IMG/VR virus record: IMGVR_UViG_3300009150_000005
Coordinates: 1-45,100 of that record
Origin: a virus
Direction: 5' to 3' (one strand)
DNA: 45,100 nucleotides
The translations under genes and the position numbers were made by a program. Numbering within the stretch: position 1 is the stretch's first letter; each line of letters starts with the position of its first letter. The notes under the pieces were generated by a model that saw only the letters and a list, made by a program, of their open reading frames with translations, did no database searches and was not told the origin of the DNA. Positions 7,500-14,129 of this stretch are shown in pieces.

Positions 7500-8349
7500 G
7501 AAAATTGTCTTGATGGCCATGATCGTTCTGCTGGGGACGTGGTTTGTCTTTCCCGCGTACTTCACGTTGCAGACATCGTTTATGACGAAGTTCGCTCTTG
7601 TCAATCCCCTTACTGCGTGGCGGCACAGCTCCTTGGGGAATTGGAAGATGATGCCGTGGGGCTTGCTAATGGGCTGGCTGAGAAACAGCCTGGTCGTTTG
7701 TGGATCACTTTCTGTACTCACGTTGCTGGTTTGCGTCGCGGCAGGATACGGCTTCGCAAAGTTCGACTTCCCGATGAGGGAACCGCTATTCTGGCTCTTT
7801 CTTTTAGCGATGATAGTTCCTGGCTCCCTGCTATTCTTGCCGAGGTATCTCATCACAAGGGATATGGGGATTTTGAACACCCATCTAGCGATGATACTGC
7901 CGCTGATCCTTAGCCCGGCGTTGGTCTTCCTTTCCCGGCAATACCTATTATCTATCAGCGACGATCTACTGGATGCGGCGCGGGTGGACGGTGCATCGGA
8001 GGCCCAGATCTTCCGCTACATCGTACTCCCCCTAGTCAAGCCATTGATCGTTCTCGCGGTGCTTGGGGGGTTTAGCGCCGGCTGGGGAGACTTCATGTGG
8101 CAGTACATCGTGGCTAGGAATCGGGAGATTCAAACGATGACCGTGGGACTGGGACTGTTTATGATGGGCTCTGCGGGTCCTTCGGGTTCGAGTCTGTCGC
8201 CAGAGTTCACGGCCTTGCTTCGGCAAGGCGTATCCTTGGAGGGTATGCAGGCGGTGGCGGCCATACTACAATCTGCTCCAATGCTGGCGCTCTTCGCCTT
8301 CGGCCAGAAGTATTTTTTGCAGGGCATCAAGCTGGGGGCTCCGGAATGA
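7492..8349 (+). CDS. Sugar ABC importer permease 2 (MalG/UgpE-like)
   Basis: This 285-residue protein has six predicted membrane spans and an intact EAA docking loop at about residues 159-184 (LLDAARVDGASEAQIFRY, then IVLPLVKP). The best start is TTG 7492 (MGKKIVLMAM), overlapping the preceding stop; an ATG lies a few codons downstream. It ends GIKLGAPE, the usual type of C-terminus for MalG-like permeases. It completes a binding protein plus two-permease importer, yet no ATP-binding subunit is encoded anywhere in the genome. A shared host ATPase (as MsmX/MsmK-type proteins provide in some bacteria) would be needed. The next gene starts inside its stop region at 8346. Confidence 0.92.
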   Translation: MGKKIVLMAMIVLLGTWFVFPAYFTLQTSFMTKFALVNPLTAWRHSSLGNWKMMPWGLLMGWLRNSLVVCGSLSVLTLLVCVAAGYGFAKFDFPMREPLFWLFLLAMIVPGSLLFLPRYLITRDMGILNTHLAMILPLILSPALVFLSRQYLLSISDDLLDAARVDGASEAQIFRYIVLPLVKPLIVLAVLGGFSAGWGDFMWQYIVARNREIQTMTVGLGLFMMGSAGPSGSSLSPEFTALLRQGVSLEGMQAVAAILQSAPMLALFAFGQKYFLQGIKLGAPE

Positions 8350-9047
8350 AATTTGTGAACGAAGCTCTGAGAAACAAGCACAAAGGCGACCCCGTGTGGG
8401 TTATGGGTGCTGATCCCACGGTGGTCACGTATCCCAAGGACTTCCTAAGCGACAAGTTATCAATCGTCATAGGAAGCGCACAACGCATCTTCCAGAACGG
8501 AACCTACAACTACAACAACGAGTCTAGGACTATCTTGCCACACGCGAAGCTCATACCCGATTATCTAGCGAAGGCACAGCTCTGGGCGTTTCCGTTCTAC
8601 GGTAAGGATGAGGACCAGTCCAGGGCGCTCATTGAAAGGTTGCAGCCAGTAGAGGCGTGGTATCTGGACTACAAGCCCTACCCGCCACGCGGACATAGGC
8701 CGGACGCACTGACGGACGTGGGACGCGATGCGATGATTGCGTTGGTCGGAGCCGCGCACCGGGGCGAGGCCGGCCCCTATGGAGGGTTCGGAACCTGCCT
8801 GCATTGTGCTCTCTATGTGGCAATCATCATGGGGTGCGACCCGATCAACATTGTCTGTTGCAGCCATCGGGTTATAGGCGATCACTGGAAGCCTCCAGAA
8901 CTAGGGGGGAGACCCATGACCCCCGAGCAAATCGCCCACTCAGAAAAGAACTGGTGTCGGTATGCCGAAGGGGGTACGCAGGCGATCATGGAGGGCTGCA
9001 GAAGAGAAGGAATAGAGGTCATTCGATGGCAACAACAACCGCAATAA
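8346..9047 (+). CDS. DUF115/sialyltransferase-like protein, putative
   Basis: This 233-residue protein starts at ATG 8346, overlapping the permease stop. It has the layout of DUF115/MptE- or GT42-like Rossmann proteins: an N-terminal strand with a nucleotide-binding-type turn (DPVWVMGADPTVV), then a later helix-strand unit (TCLHCALYVAIIMGCDPINI) resembling their SAxxAIxLAxxMGxxxIYLVG signature, followed by a His-containing loop (CCSHRVIGDHW). Some members transfer sialic or pseudaminic-type sugars from CMP donors, which would fit the SpsF-like enzyme upstream. The match is by pattern and could be wrong; a plain unknown function is the fallback. Confidence 0.5.
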   Translation: MKFVNEALRNKHKGDPVWVMGADPTVVTYPKDFLSDKLSIVIGSAQRIFQNGTYNYNNESRTILPHAKLIPDYLAKAQLWAFPFYGKDEDQSRALIERLQPVEAWYLDYKPYPPRGHRPDALTDVGRDAMIALVGAAHRGEAGPYGGFGTCLHCALYVAIIMGCDPINIVCCSHRVIGDHWKPPELGGRPMTPEQIAHSEKNWCRYAEGGTQAIMEGCRREGIEVIRWQQQPQ

Positions 9048-9727
9048 TCGTACACTACTGGCTGGAGAGGACTAGCCACATCGCTAGGATTGTACGCGAT
9101 TTACACCAGGGGAGTGTTGTGCCAGATAAGATCATTGTCTTCAACAACAACAAAAAGATTGTCCTGCCCGCAATGCCTGGGGTGGCGGTCGTGAACTCGA
9201 CCCACAACTTTCACTGCCCTGTAAGACACGCAATAGGGCTAATAGCCGGTACTGAGCTCTGCCTGTTCGTGGACGATGATGTCACGCTACGGCGCGATGG
9301 CTTAGAGTATCTACTCACGGCGCACGACATCTTCCCCGAAGCCATACTAGGCTTTGAAGGAAGAAAGTTGGGCTCAGACAAGAACGCTCCTTACACTTCT
9401 GGCCACAGAGTTCACAATGTTGCCGTGCCAACATCAGTAGATATAGTTTTGGGCAGGGTACACTTCTGCAAGACCAGTAAGCTGATAAGCGCCTTTGCAA
9501 CGAGGCAAGGAATAGAAAGTTCCTATGGGGAGGATGACATCTTCTTGTCGCTCTCGAACGATGCACAGAACTATGTACTCCCATCTAAGATGATAGAGCT
9601 TGGCGAAAAGGGAGTCGGATTGTACCATCGAGCCAACCACTATTCTCTGAGAAACGAATGTTGCCTTGGGGTTTTAGAGCTTAGGAGGAGGCAGGATGAG
9701 CAAGGAATATCTGGCCGAAACGGTTAA
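9026..9727 (+). CDS. Glycosyltransferase family 2-like protein
   Basis: With the ATG at 9026 (inside the end of the previous gene) the protein is 233 residues. It starts MATTTAIIVHYWLERTSHI, has a GT-A core with IIVFNNN, a DxD-type metal site in CLFVDDDVTLRRDG, and SSYGEDDIFLSLS in place of the usual acidic acceptor site, followed by YHRANHYSLR with possible metal-binding His. An upstream in-frame extension to 8804 is only the other gene read in a second frame. It ends the cargo block; its stop lies inside the start of the zinc-finger gene at 9696. Confidence 0.75.
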   Translation: MATTTAIIVHYWLERTSHIARIVRDLHQGSVVPDKIIVFNNNKKIVLPAMPGVAVVNSTHNFHCPVRHAIGLIAGTELCLFVDDDVTLRRDGLEYLLTAHDIFPEAILGFEGRKLGSDKNAPYTSGHRVHNVAVPTSVDIVLGRVHFCKTSKLISAFATRQGIESSYGEDDIFLSLSNDAQNYVLPSKMIELGEKGVGLYHRANHYSLRNECCLGVLELRRRQDEQGISGRNG

Positions 9728-9998
9728 TCCGGCCTATGCAGGGATGGTCGCCCGCATCAAGTTCAAGGAGGGCAAGGCCATAGTAAACGAGGAGGCCGTA
9801 GCCGGGGGCGATAGAGACCTCCCAGAGGTCATCCGGGTGTTCAAAGATCTAGGCATTAAGATCACCGAGATTGCAAAATGCCCGAAATGTGGTAAAATAT
9901 GTAAGTCGGCGTTTGGCCTGCATGGCCACATGAAGACGCACGCAGGAGAGGACGCGGAGGAGCCCGGGGAGGCCGAGGAGCCAGTTAAGGAGGATTGA
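9696..9998 (+). CDS. Small C2H2 zinc-finger protein
   Basis: This 100-residue protein begins at ATG 9696 behind AGGAGG and overlaps the previous gene by 32 bases. It contains one textbook C2H2 finger: C62, C65, H78, H82 with Leu at the usual core site (CPKCGKICKSAFGLHGHMK, then TH). A very acidic tail follows. The usual core Phe is replaced by Cys. Similar small zinc-finger proteins occur in structural modules of several phages, but I cannot assign a role: virion component, assembly factor or nucleic-acid binder are all possible. It heads the tail module. Confidence 0.72.
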   Translation: MSKEYLAETVNPAYAGMVARIKFKEGKAIVNEEAVAGGDRDLPEVIRVFKDLGIKITEIAKCPKCGKICKSAFGLHGHMKTHAGEDAEEPGEAEEPVKED

Positions 9999-9999
9999 T

Positions 10000-10845
10000 A
10001 TGGGGTACACGCGTAAGGACTTTAGGGATGACCTGGATGCCATCTATGTTGATACTGGGAACACGACCTGGACAGCAGCTCAGAAAAACTCTGCTATCAA
10101 CCAGGCGATAGATGCCCTCTGGCCTGAGTGTAAGGCTTCCAAGAAAGACGAGTCCAAAGTCTTAGTTGCTGATACCTACCTTTATACCCCCACTGGCCAA
10201 CCTACGGAGCTGGGCTATTCGCAGGCTTTCTTAGAGCAAGACAGCGATGAGGAGTATCTACTATTGCGCAGGGTGATGCAGACGCGGGAGCTTGTTTCTG
10301 GCATCCTCAAGTGGGTGGTGGATATCCCCAAGGATGTCGTTGACAACAATGACGTGGGCAAGACGATCTTGCTTCGCTACCACGGCCCGTTTGACCATTT
10401 CACCGGGGATCAAATCGTGGGTTCCGGTATTGCCTTTGCCGCCACAACGCCAGGGACAATAACAGATACGGGTAACGGGCTGGCCTTTGTGCAAACCGGG
10501 GATACCATCATAGTCTCTGGATCGGCAGATAATGAGGGCACTTACGTTGTGAGCACGGGTAATGTGGCCGGAACGATTAGGACTACGGAGGCTACGACTC
10601 TTGAGGCAGCCGGAGATACTATAACCATAGGAGTCGGGACCGTCACCGAACAGGACCTACCCTATCTCCCCGTTCTCTACTACGCCCAGATGGCACTCTG
10701 CACCATGATGCTCCAAAGGGCAGGCTCATCGGATATTGGGATGTGGAGAGAACAGATCGCAGAATACAGGGCCCTTTGGTTGCAAATGAAGAAGGACAAC
10801 CTGGTTCTCTCGATGGCCTGCCATATCGGGCTGAGAAGGAGGTAG
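10000..10845 (+). CDS. Head-tail adaptor protein with inserted beta domain
   Basis: This 281-residue protein has the helical start of phage head-tail adaptors (KDFRDDLDAIYVD, then TAAQKNSAINQAIDALWPE) and a helical end (LPVLYYAQMALCTMMLQR, then MWREQIAEYRALWLQMKK), the gp11/connector-like arrangement that joins the portal to the nozzle. Between them, residues 144-210 form a Thr/Gly-rich beta domain (IAFAATTPGTIT to DTITI) absent from ordinary adaptors. Almost the same domain occurs in the nozzle-like protein. The position before the nozzle gene supports the role. Confidence 0.72.
   Translation: MGYTRKDFRDDLDAIYVDTGNTTWTAAQKNSAINQAIDALWPECKASKKDESKVLVADTYLYTPTGQPTELGYSQAFLEQDSDEEYLLLRRVMQTRELVSGILKWVVDIPKDVVDNNDVGKTILLRYHGPFDHFTGDQIVGSGIAFAATTPGTITDTGNGLAFVQTGDTIIVSGSADNEGTYVVSTGNVAGTIRTTEATTLEAAGDTITIGVGTVTEQDLPYLPVLYYAQMALCTMMLQRAGSSDIGMWREQIAEYRALWLQMKKDNLVLSMACHIGLRRR
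10429..10629 (+). repeat. Shared beta domain, copy 1 (adaptor residues 144-210)
   Basis: The 67 codons here encode a domain that matches nozzle residues 215-281 at 46 of 67 positions by eye, with no gaps. Common elements are IAFAATTPGTIT, TGD.II, GSA.N.GTY.VSTG, VAGT.RTT and LEA.G. DNA similarity is lower than protein similarity, so the copy is not recent or has been under selection. Confidence 0.9.
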
Positions 10846-10848
10846 ACT

Positions 10849-11436
10849 ATGTTTATTTGCCCGGGGTGTGGCGAGGAAGGGCAATACTATGCCAAGGGGC
10901 TATGCAAAGTGTGCTATAACCGCCAGTGGGATAGGGCTAACCCAGATAAAAAGAAGGCCCGGGACTGCGGCTGGCGAGAGAAACACAAAGATCACATAGC
11001 GGCATACAATAAGCGCTACTACGAGGAGCATAGAGAGGAAAGTTTGGCCTATCAGCGTCAATATCGGCAAGAGAATGGCGAGAAGGTGGCGGCTAGCAAT
11101 CGCCGCCACTACCAAAAACATCGAGGGATATATGCTACCAATAGTAAGCGCTGGGTCAAGGAGAACCCCGAAAGGGCCGCGGCCATTAAGGCACGCCGCA
11201 GGGCCAGAGAAAAGAGGGTCCCTGATACACTAACAACAGAGCAATCCGAGCGACTTCTTACAATTGGCCAAGCCATGTATCCAGGCGAGAAACTGCACCT
11301 CGACCACATCGTGCCTATAAGCAGGGGTGGGGGAACCACAAGGGCAAATATTCATTTCATCCCCGCAACGGTCAATCACCGCAAGGGAAACAAGTTACCG
11401 CAAGAGACTTACAGACAAGAAAGGCTGGGGGCATAA
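10849..11436 (+). CDS. HNH endonuclease (homing type) with zinc knuckle
   Basis: This 195-residue protein starts with a zinc-binding knuckle (C4, C7, C19, C22; CPGCGEEGQYYAKGLCKVCY). A basic, repeated helical stretch at 30-120 contains several YxxRYYEEHREE-like units that probably bind DNA. The C-terminal HNH core is KLHLDHIVPISRGGG with D152-H153, N167, and N176-H177 plus the closing RKGNK. The core residues all look present. Free-standing HNH genes of this type are often homing endonucleases between structural genes; it sits between adaptor and nozzle genes with only three and one bases of spacing. Confidence 0.9.
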   Translation: MFICPGCGEEGQYYAKGLCKVCYNRQWDRANPDKKKARDCGWREKHKDHIAAYNKRYYEEHREESLAYQRQYRQENGEKVAASNRRHYQKHRGIYATNSKRWVKENPERAAAIKARRRAREKRVPDTLTTEQSERLLTIGQAMYPGEKLHLDHIVPISRGGGTTRANIHFIPATVNHRKGNKLPQETYRQERLGA

Positions 11437-11437
11437 C

Positions 11438-13714
11438 ATGGGTGTCGTAGAAGGTGGCCACCTATATGATGTTGCGTTCAAAAAGGGCGGCGTTCATACG
11501 TCCTCCATGATCTGGTTCGACACCTATGGCGAGTTCATCCACGACCTAAATCGCAACCTACCCATTATACCCGCGGGCACGACCATCACCGTAGCGGGTT
11601 CTGATTCCAATGATGGGGACTTTACAGTCGTAGACAGCGAGGTCACTTGGATTCAGGTGGCAGAGAACCTTACGCCGGAAGGTGAGGGGGCCGAGATTTC
11701 AATAACCATCGCCGCTCATGGTCATGGGTTTATGATCGTGCCCACCTCCGCTGAATTTCGCAGGCGGGCCAACGACTTCGCTCCCGTAATTGGCGTGCCA
11801 GGAGCACAGCTTGAGTACGCCGAGGACATCTGGCGACCCTGGACGATGGGGGACTTCCGGGGAGGGCTAGGGCAAGAAGAATGGGATGATCCCACCCGGT
11901 TTGACATTATGACGGCGGGGTTGCGGATATACAAGAACAGGATCACCCTGGATACCCAATTCCACGATGAGGATGCCGGCGTTGTCGTGAGCAAAGGCGT
12001 AGACTTTGCTGGGGATCACTATGCTATCTCTGTTAATACGGTGAGGAAGCGAACCACGGCGATTCTTACAGCCTCCAATATAGCCTTTGCAGCCACAACC
12101 CCAGGGACAATAACTCATGCCGGAAACGACTTGGCCAAATTCGTGACCGGCGACAAGATCATCATTACTGGCTCTGCGAACAATGATGGCACTTATGATG
12201 TGAGCACGGGTGGTGTTGCTGGGACGCTCAGGACTACACAGGAGACATTTCTTGAGGCTGTCGGAGCCTCTGTAACCATAACGGGTAGCTGGAATCTATC
12301 TAAGGACTTTGGGGTTGAGGTGAGGGGGCTATGCGTATGGGGGCAGAAGTTGTGGGCTTCTACTTGGGGTTCTAGGCTCTGGTACACATCTGATGGGGCG
12401 GCCTGGACTCAAGACGGTGACGCAGAGGAATACCTAACTGCCATACTGGGCTACCGGGAGTTCCTATGGATAGGCACGGTAGCCAGCATCATATTTAGCG
12501 ATGCGCCTCCTGGTAATTGGAAACCGGCAATAGCCGTTGGGGATGTCACGTACGGAACGGGGATAATTAACATGGCTGTCCTGGGTGGCTTTATCGCCAT
12601 AGGCCGAACGGACGGAATCTATATCTACGAGGGTAGTGGTGATAGGGCTGAGGGTCCAATCATAGACTTTGAGAACATGGACTGGTCGGGGAACTGCAAA
12701 CTCTTTACCGTGGTGGACGGCTTTCTCTATTACAACATCGGAGATCGGGTGAAAAAGGCAGATCTTCGAGGAGCAGAGTTTGACATCACGCCCTCTATAA
12801 GCGGAGATAAGTATAAAGAACTTTATGGCTTTGGCGTGCCGGTGGGAGGGCAAGGCCGCCAGGGGCATCTCTACGTAGCCTTCGCAGGAACTAAGCACGT
12901 AGGGGGTACTTATCCTGCGGTGCTTGAGATAACCACTATAGACGTTGGCGGGTGGCGGGTAGCCTATGAAGCCCCATCGGATCTCATAACAAGAGGTTGC
13001 TGGTTTAGCGACGTCGCTGATCGGCTGTTCATCAACGACGGGACTACGAGGAGCCAACGGTTCCAGCCCCAAAGCGATGCACCATACCCTGACTATGTGC
13101 AAACGGCTTCTATTATCACCTCTTGGTTCGATGCCGGGGATGTGTGGAGTCAGAAGATATTTAGGAAGATGCTGGCGCTGGCACGGGATTTGTCTGCCAC
13201 AGAGACGATCAAGCCGTACTACGAGAAAGATTACAGCGGAGCCTGGGTCTTGATAGAGACACTAACGTCCGGCGGGCAAAATGAGTTCTTCTTCGATCCC
13301 AACAACGTAGCCAATTCGGCTAGGAAATGGCGACTGAAGATTGAGCTTTCAAGAGACCCCGAAGATAGTGGCGTGACGCCTACGTTGTTGTTGCCACTGG
13401 TGGTTTCCTATATCGTGCGTCCCGATCCCGTCTATGCCCAGCAGGTAGTCGTTCGCTTGCAAGAGGGGATTCAGACGCATCAAGCCACCGGGGGCCGCAA
13501 GACATTAAGTGCTGGCGACATAACCACACTCAAGGCGTTCCTTAGAGTGTGCGAAGCATACCCATTACCCGTCGAATACACAGACCGGTATGGAGCAACT
13601 TGGGATGTATTTATCAGCCGAACAGAGGAACTACGCTCCTTTAGATACCCAGTTGGCTTAGGCGGCGAGGAAAGGCAAGAAGATGTGATGATCGTCACCA
13701 TGAGAGAGGTCTAA
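11438..13714 (+). CDS. Tail nozzle/tubular-like protein
   Basis: The 758-residue protein is taken from ATG 11438, directly after the HNH stop; a longer frame from 11327 only overlaps the HNH gene. It is mostly beta. Residues about 290-450 contain repeated W- and G-rich units (WASTWGSRLWYTSDGAAW, EFLWIGTVASIIFSD, GFIAIGRTDGIYIYEG), consistent with a beta-propeller, as in podovirus nozzle proteins. Residues 215-281 are the domain shared with the adaptor, and 30-85 may hold a weaker relative. The C-terminal part (YTDRYGATWDVFISR) resembles tail-assembly beta domains. With no tape measure or tube gene, nozzle is the best role. Confidence 0.68.
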   Translation: MGVVEGGHLYDVAFKKGGVHTSSMIWFDTYGEFIHDLNRNLPIIPAGTTITVAGSDSNDGDFTVVDSEVTWIQVAENLTPEGEGAEISITIAAHGHGFMIVPTSAEFRRRANDFAPVIGVPGAQLEYAEDIWRPWTMGDFRGGLGQEEWDDPTRFDIMTAGLRIYKNRITLDTQFHDEDAGVVVSKGVDFAGDHYAISVNTVRKRTTAILTASNIAFAATTPGTITHAGNDLAKFVTGDKIIITGSANNDGTYDVSTGGVAGTLRTTQETFLEAVGASVTITGSWNLSKDFGVEVRGLCVWGQKLWASTWGSRLWYTSDGAAWTQDGDAEEYLTAILGYREFLWIGTVASIIFSDAPPGNWKPAIAVGDVTYGTGIINMAVLGGFIAIGRTDGIYIYEGSGDRAEGPIIDFENMDWSGNCKLFTVVDGFLYYNIGDRVKKADLRGAEFDITPSISGDKYKELYGFGVPVGGQGRQGHLYVAFAGTKHVGGTYPAVLEITTIDVGGWRVAYEAPSDLITRGCWFSDVADRLFINDGTTRSQRFQPQSDAPYPDYVQTASIITSWFDAGDVWSQKIFRKMLALARDLSATETIKPYYEKDYSGAWVLIETLTSGGQNEFFFDPNNVANSARKWRLKIELSRDPEDSGVTPTLLLPLVVSYIVRPDPVYAQQVVVRLQEGIQTHQATGGRKTLSAGDITTLKAFLRVCEAYPLPVEYTDRYGATWDVFISRTEELRSFRYPVGLGGEERQEDVMIVTMREV
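12080..12280 (+). repeat. Shared beta domain, copy 2 (nozzle residues 215-281)
   Basis: This is the second copy of the 67-residue domain also found in the adaptor protein. It begins IAFAATTPGTITHAGNDL and ends VGASVTI. The sequences around the two copies are unrelated, which points to a mobile domain inserted into two proteins that touch in the tail. Confidence 0.9.
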
Positions 13715-13715
13715 G

Positions 13716-14129
13716 ATGCCAGAGTTTCGCTTGCGGGCCAAAGGGCCACCAAGGGGCAAGGAATATATCAGGATACCCCCGGGCTTAGAACTGGCATCCA
13801 AGGGGGAGATTGTTGTCTATTGGGCGTTGACAAGGATGCGGATACCCTTTATTACACAGGTCAACTACGAAGGGGGGATGGGCTACCCCGGGGGGACCCG
13901 GGTGGATTTTCGCTTACTGGATAGAGATATGGTGGTCTACTATCACGGACCCTACTGGCACTCATCGCTTTACAGTAGAGCGAGGGATCTGCTAAACGAG
14001 ATTGCCTTGAGGGCCAGGGGCATCACTCCTGTAATCCTCTGGTGGTGGGAAGTAGAAGCCGATGTGGAAGGTGCGATCATGCGGAAAGTAGGCTACGCTC
14101 TGGGACGGAGACGGCAATGGCAAGGATGA
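13716..14129 (+). CDS. Vsr-like endonuclease-fold protein
   Basis: This 137-residue protein carries the core pattern of very-short-patch (Vsr) and related PD-(D/E)XK-type proteins: an early Glu (E31, KGEIVVYWAL), a strand with a likely metal Asp (D64, GGTRVDFRL), then MVVYYHGPYWHSS with H77 and H82, which resembles the HGCFWH motif of Vsr, and finally GITPVILWWWEVEAD, like the terminal WE strand. Vsr proteins nick DNA at T:G mismatches. The gene lies one base after the nozzle gene and overlaps the tailspike gene, an odd place for a repair enzyme. Activity is uncertain; it may have been recruited to another role. Confidence 0.62.
   Translation: MPEFRLRAKGPPRGKEYIRIPPGLELASKGEIVVYWALTRMRIPFITQVNYEGGMGYPGGTRVDFRLLDRDMVVYYHGPYWHSSLYSRARDLLNEIALRARGITPVILWWWEVEADVEGAIMRKVGYALGRRRQWQG

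Noticed and set aside
5236-8349. ABC importer genes as host contamination or mis-assembly
   Set aside because: They overlap phage-type genes on both sides by a few bases, run in the same direction, and sit inside a closed circular genome. Read mapping would still be decisive.
12464-13102. Long minus-strand frame (212 codons) inside the nozzle gene
   Set aside because: It lies wholly within a well-supported + strand gene, has no ribosome site and does not look like a protein. All real genes here are on the + strand.
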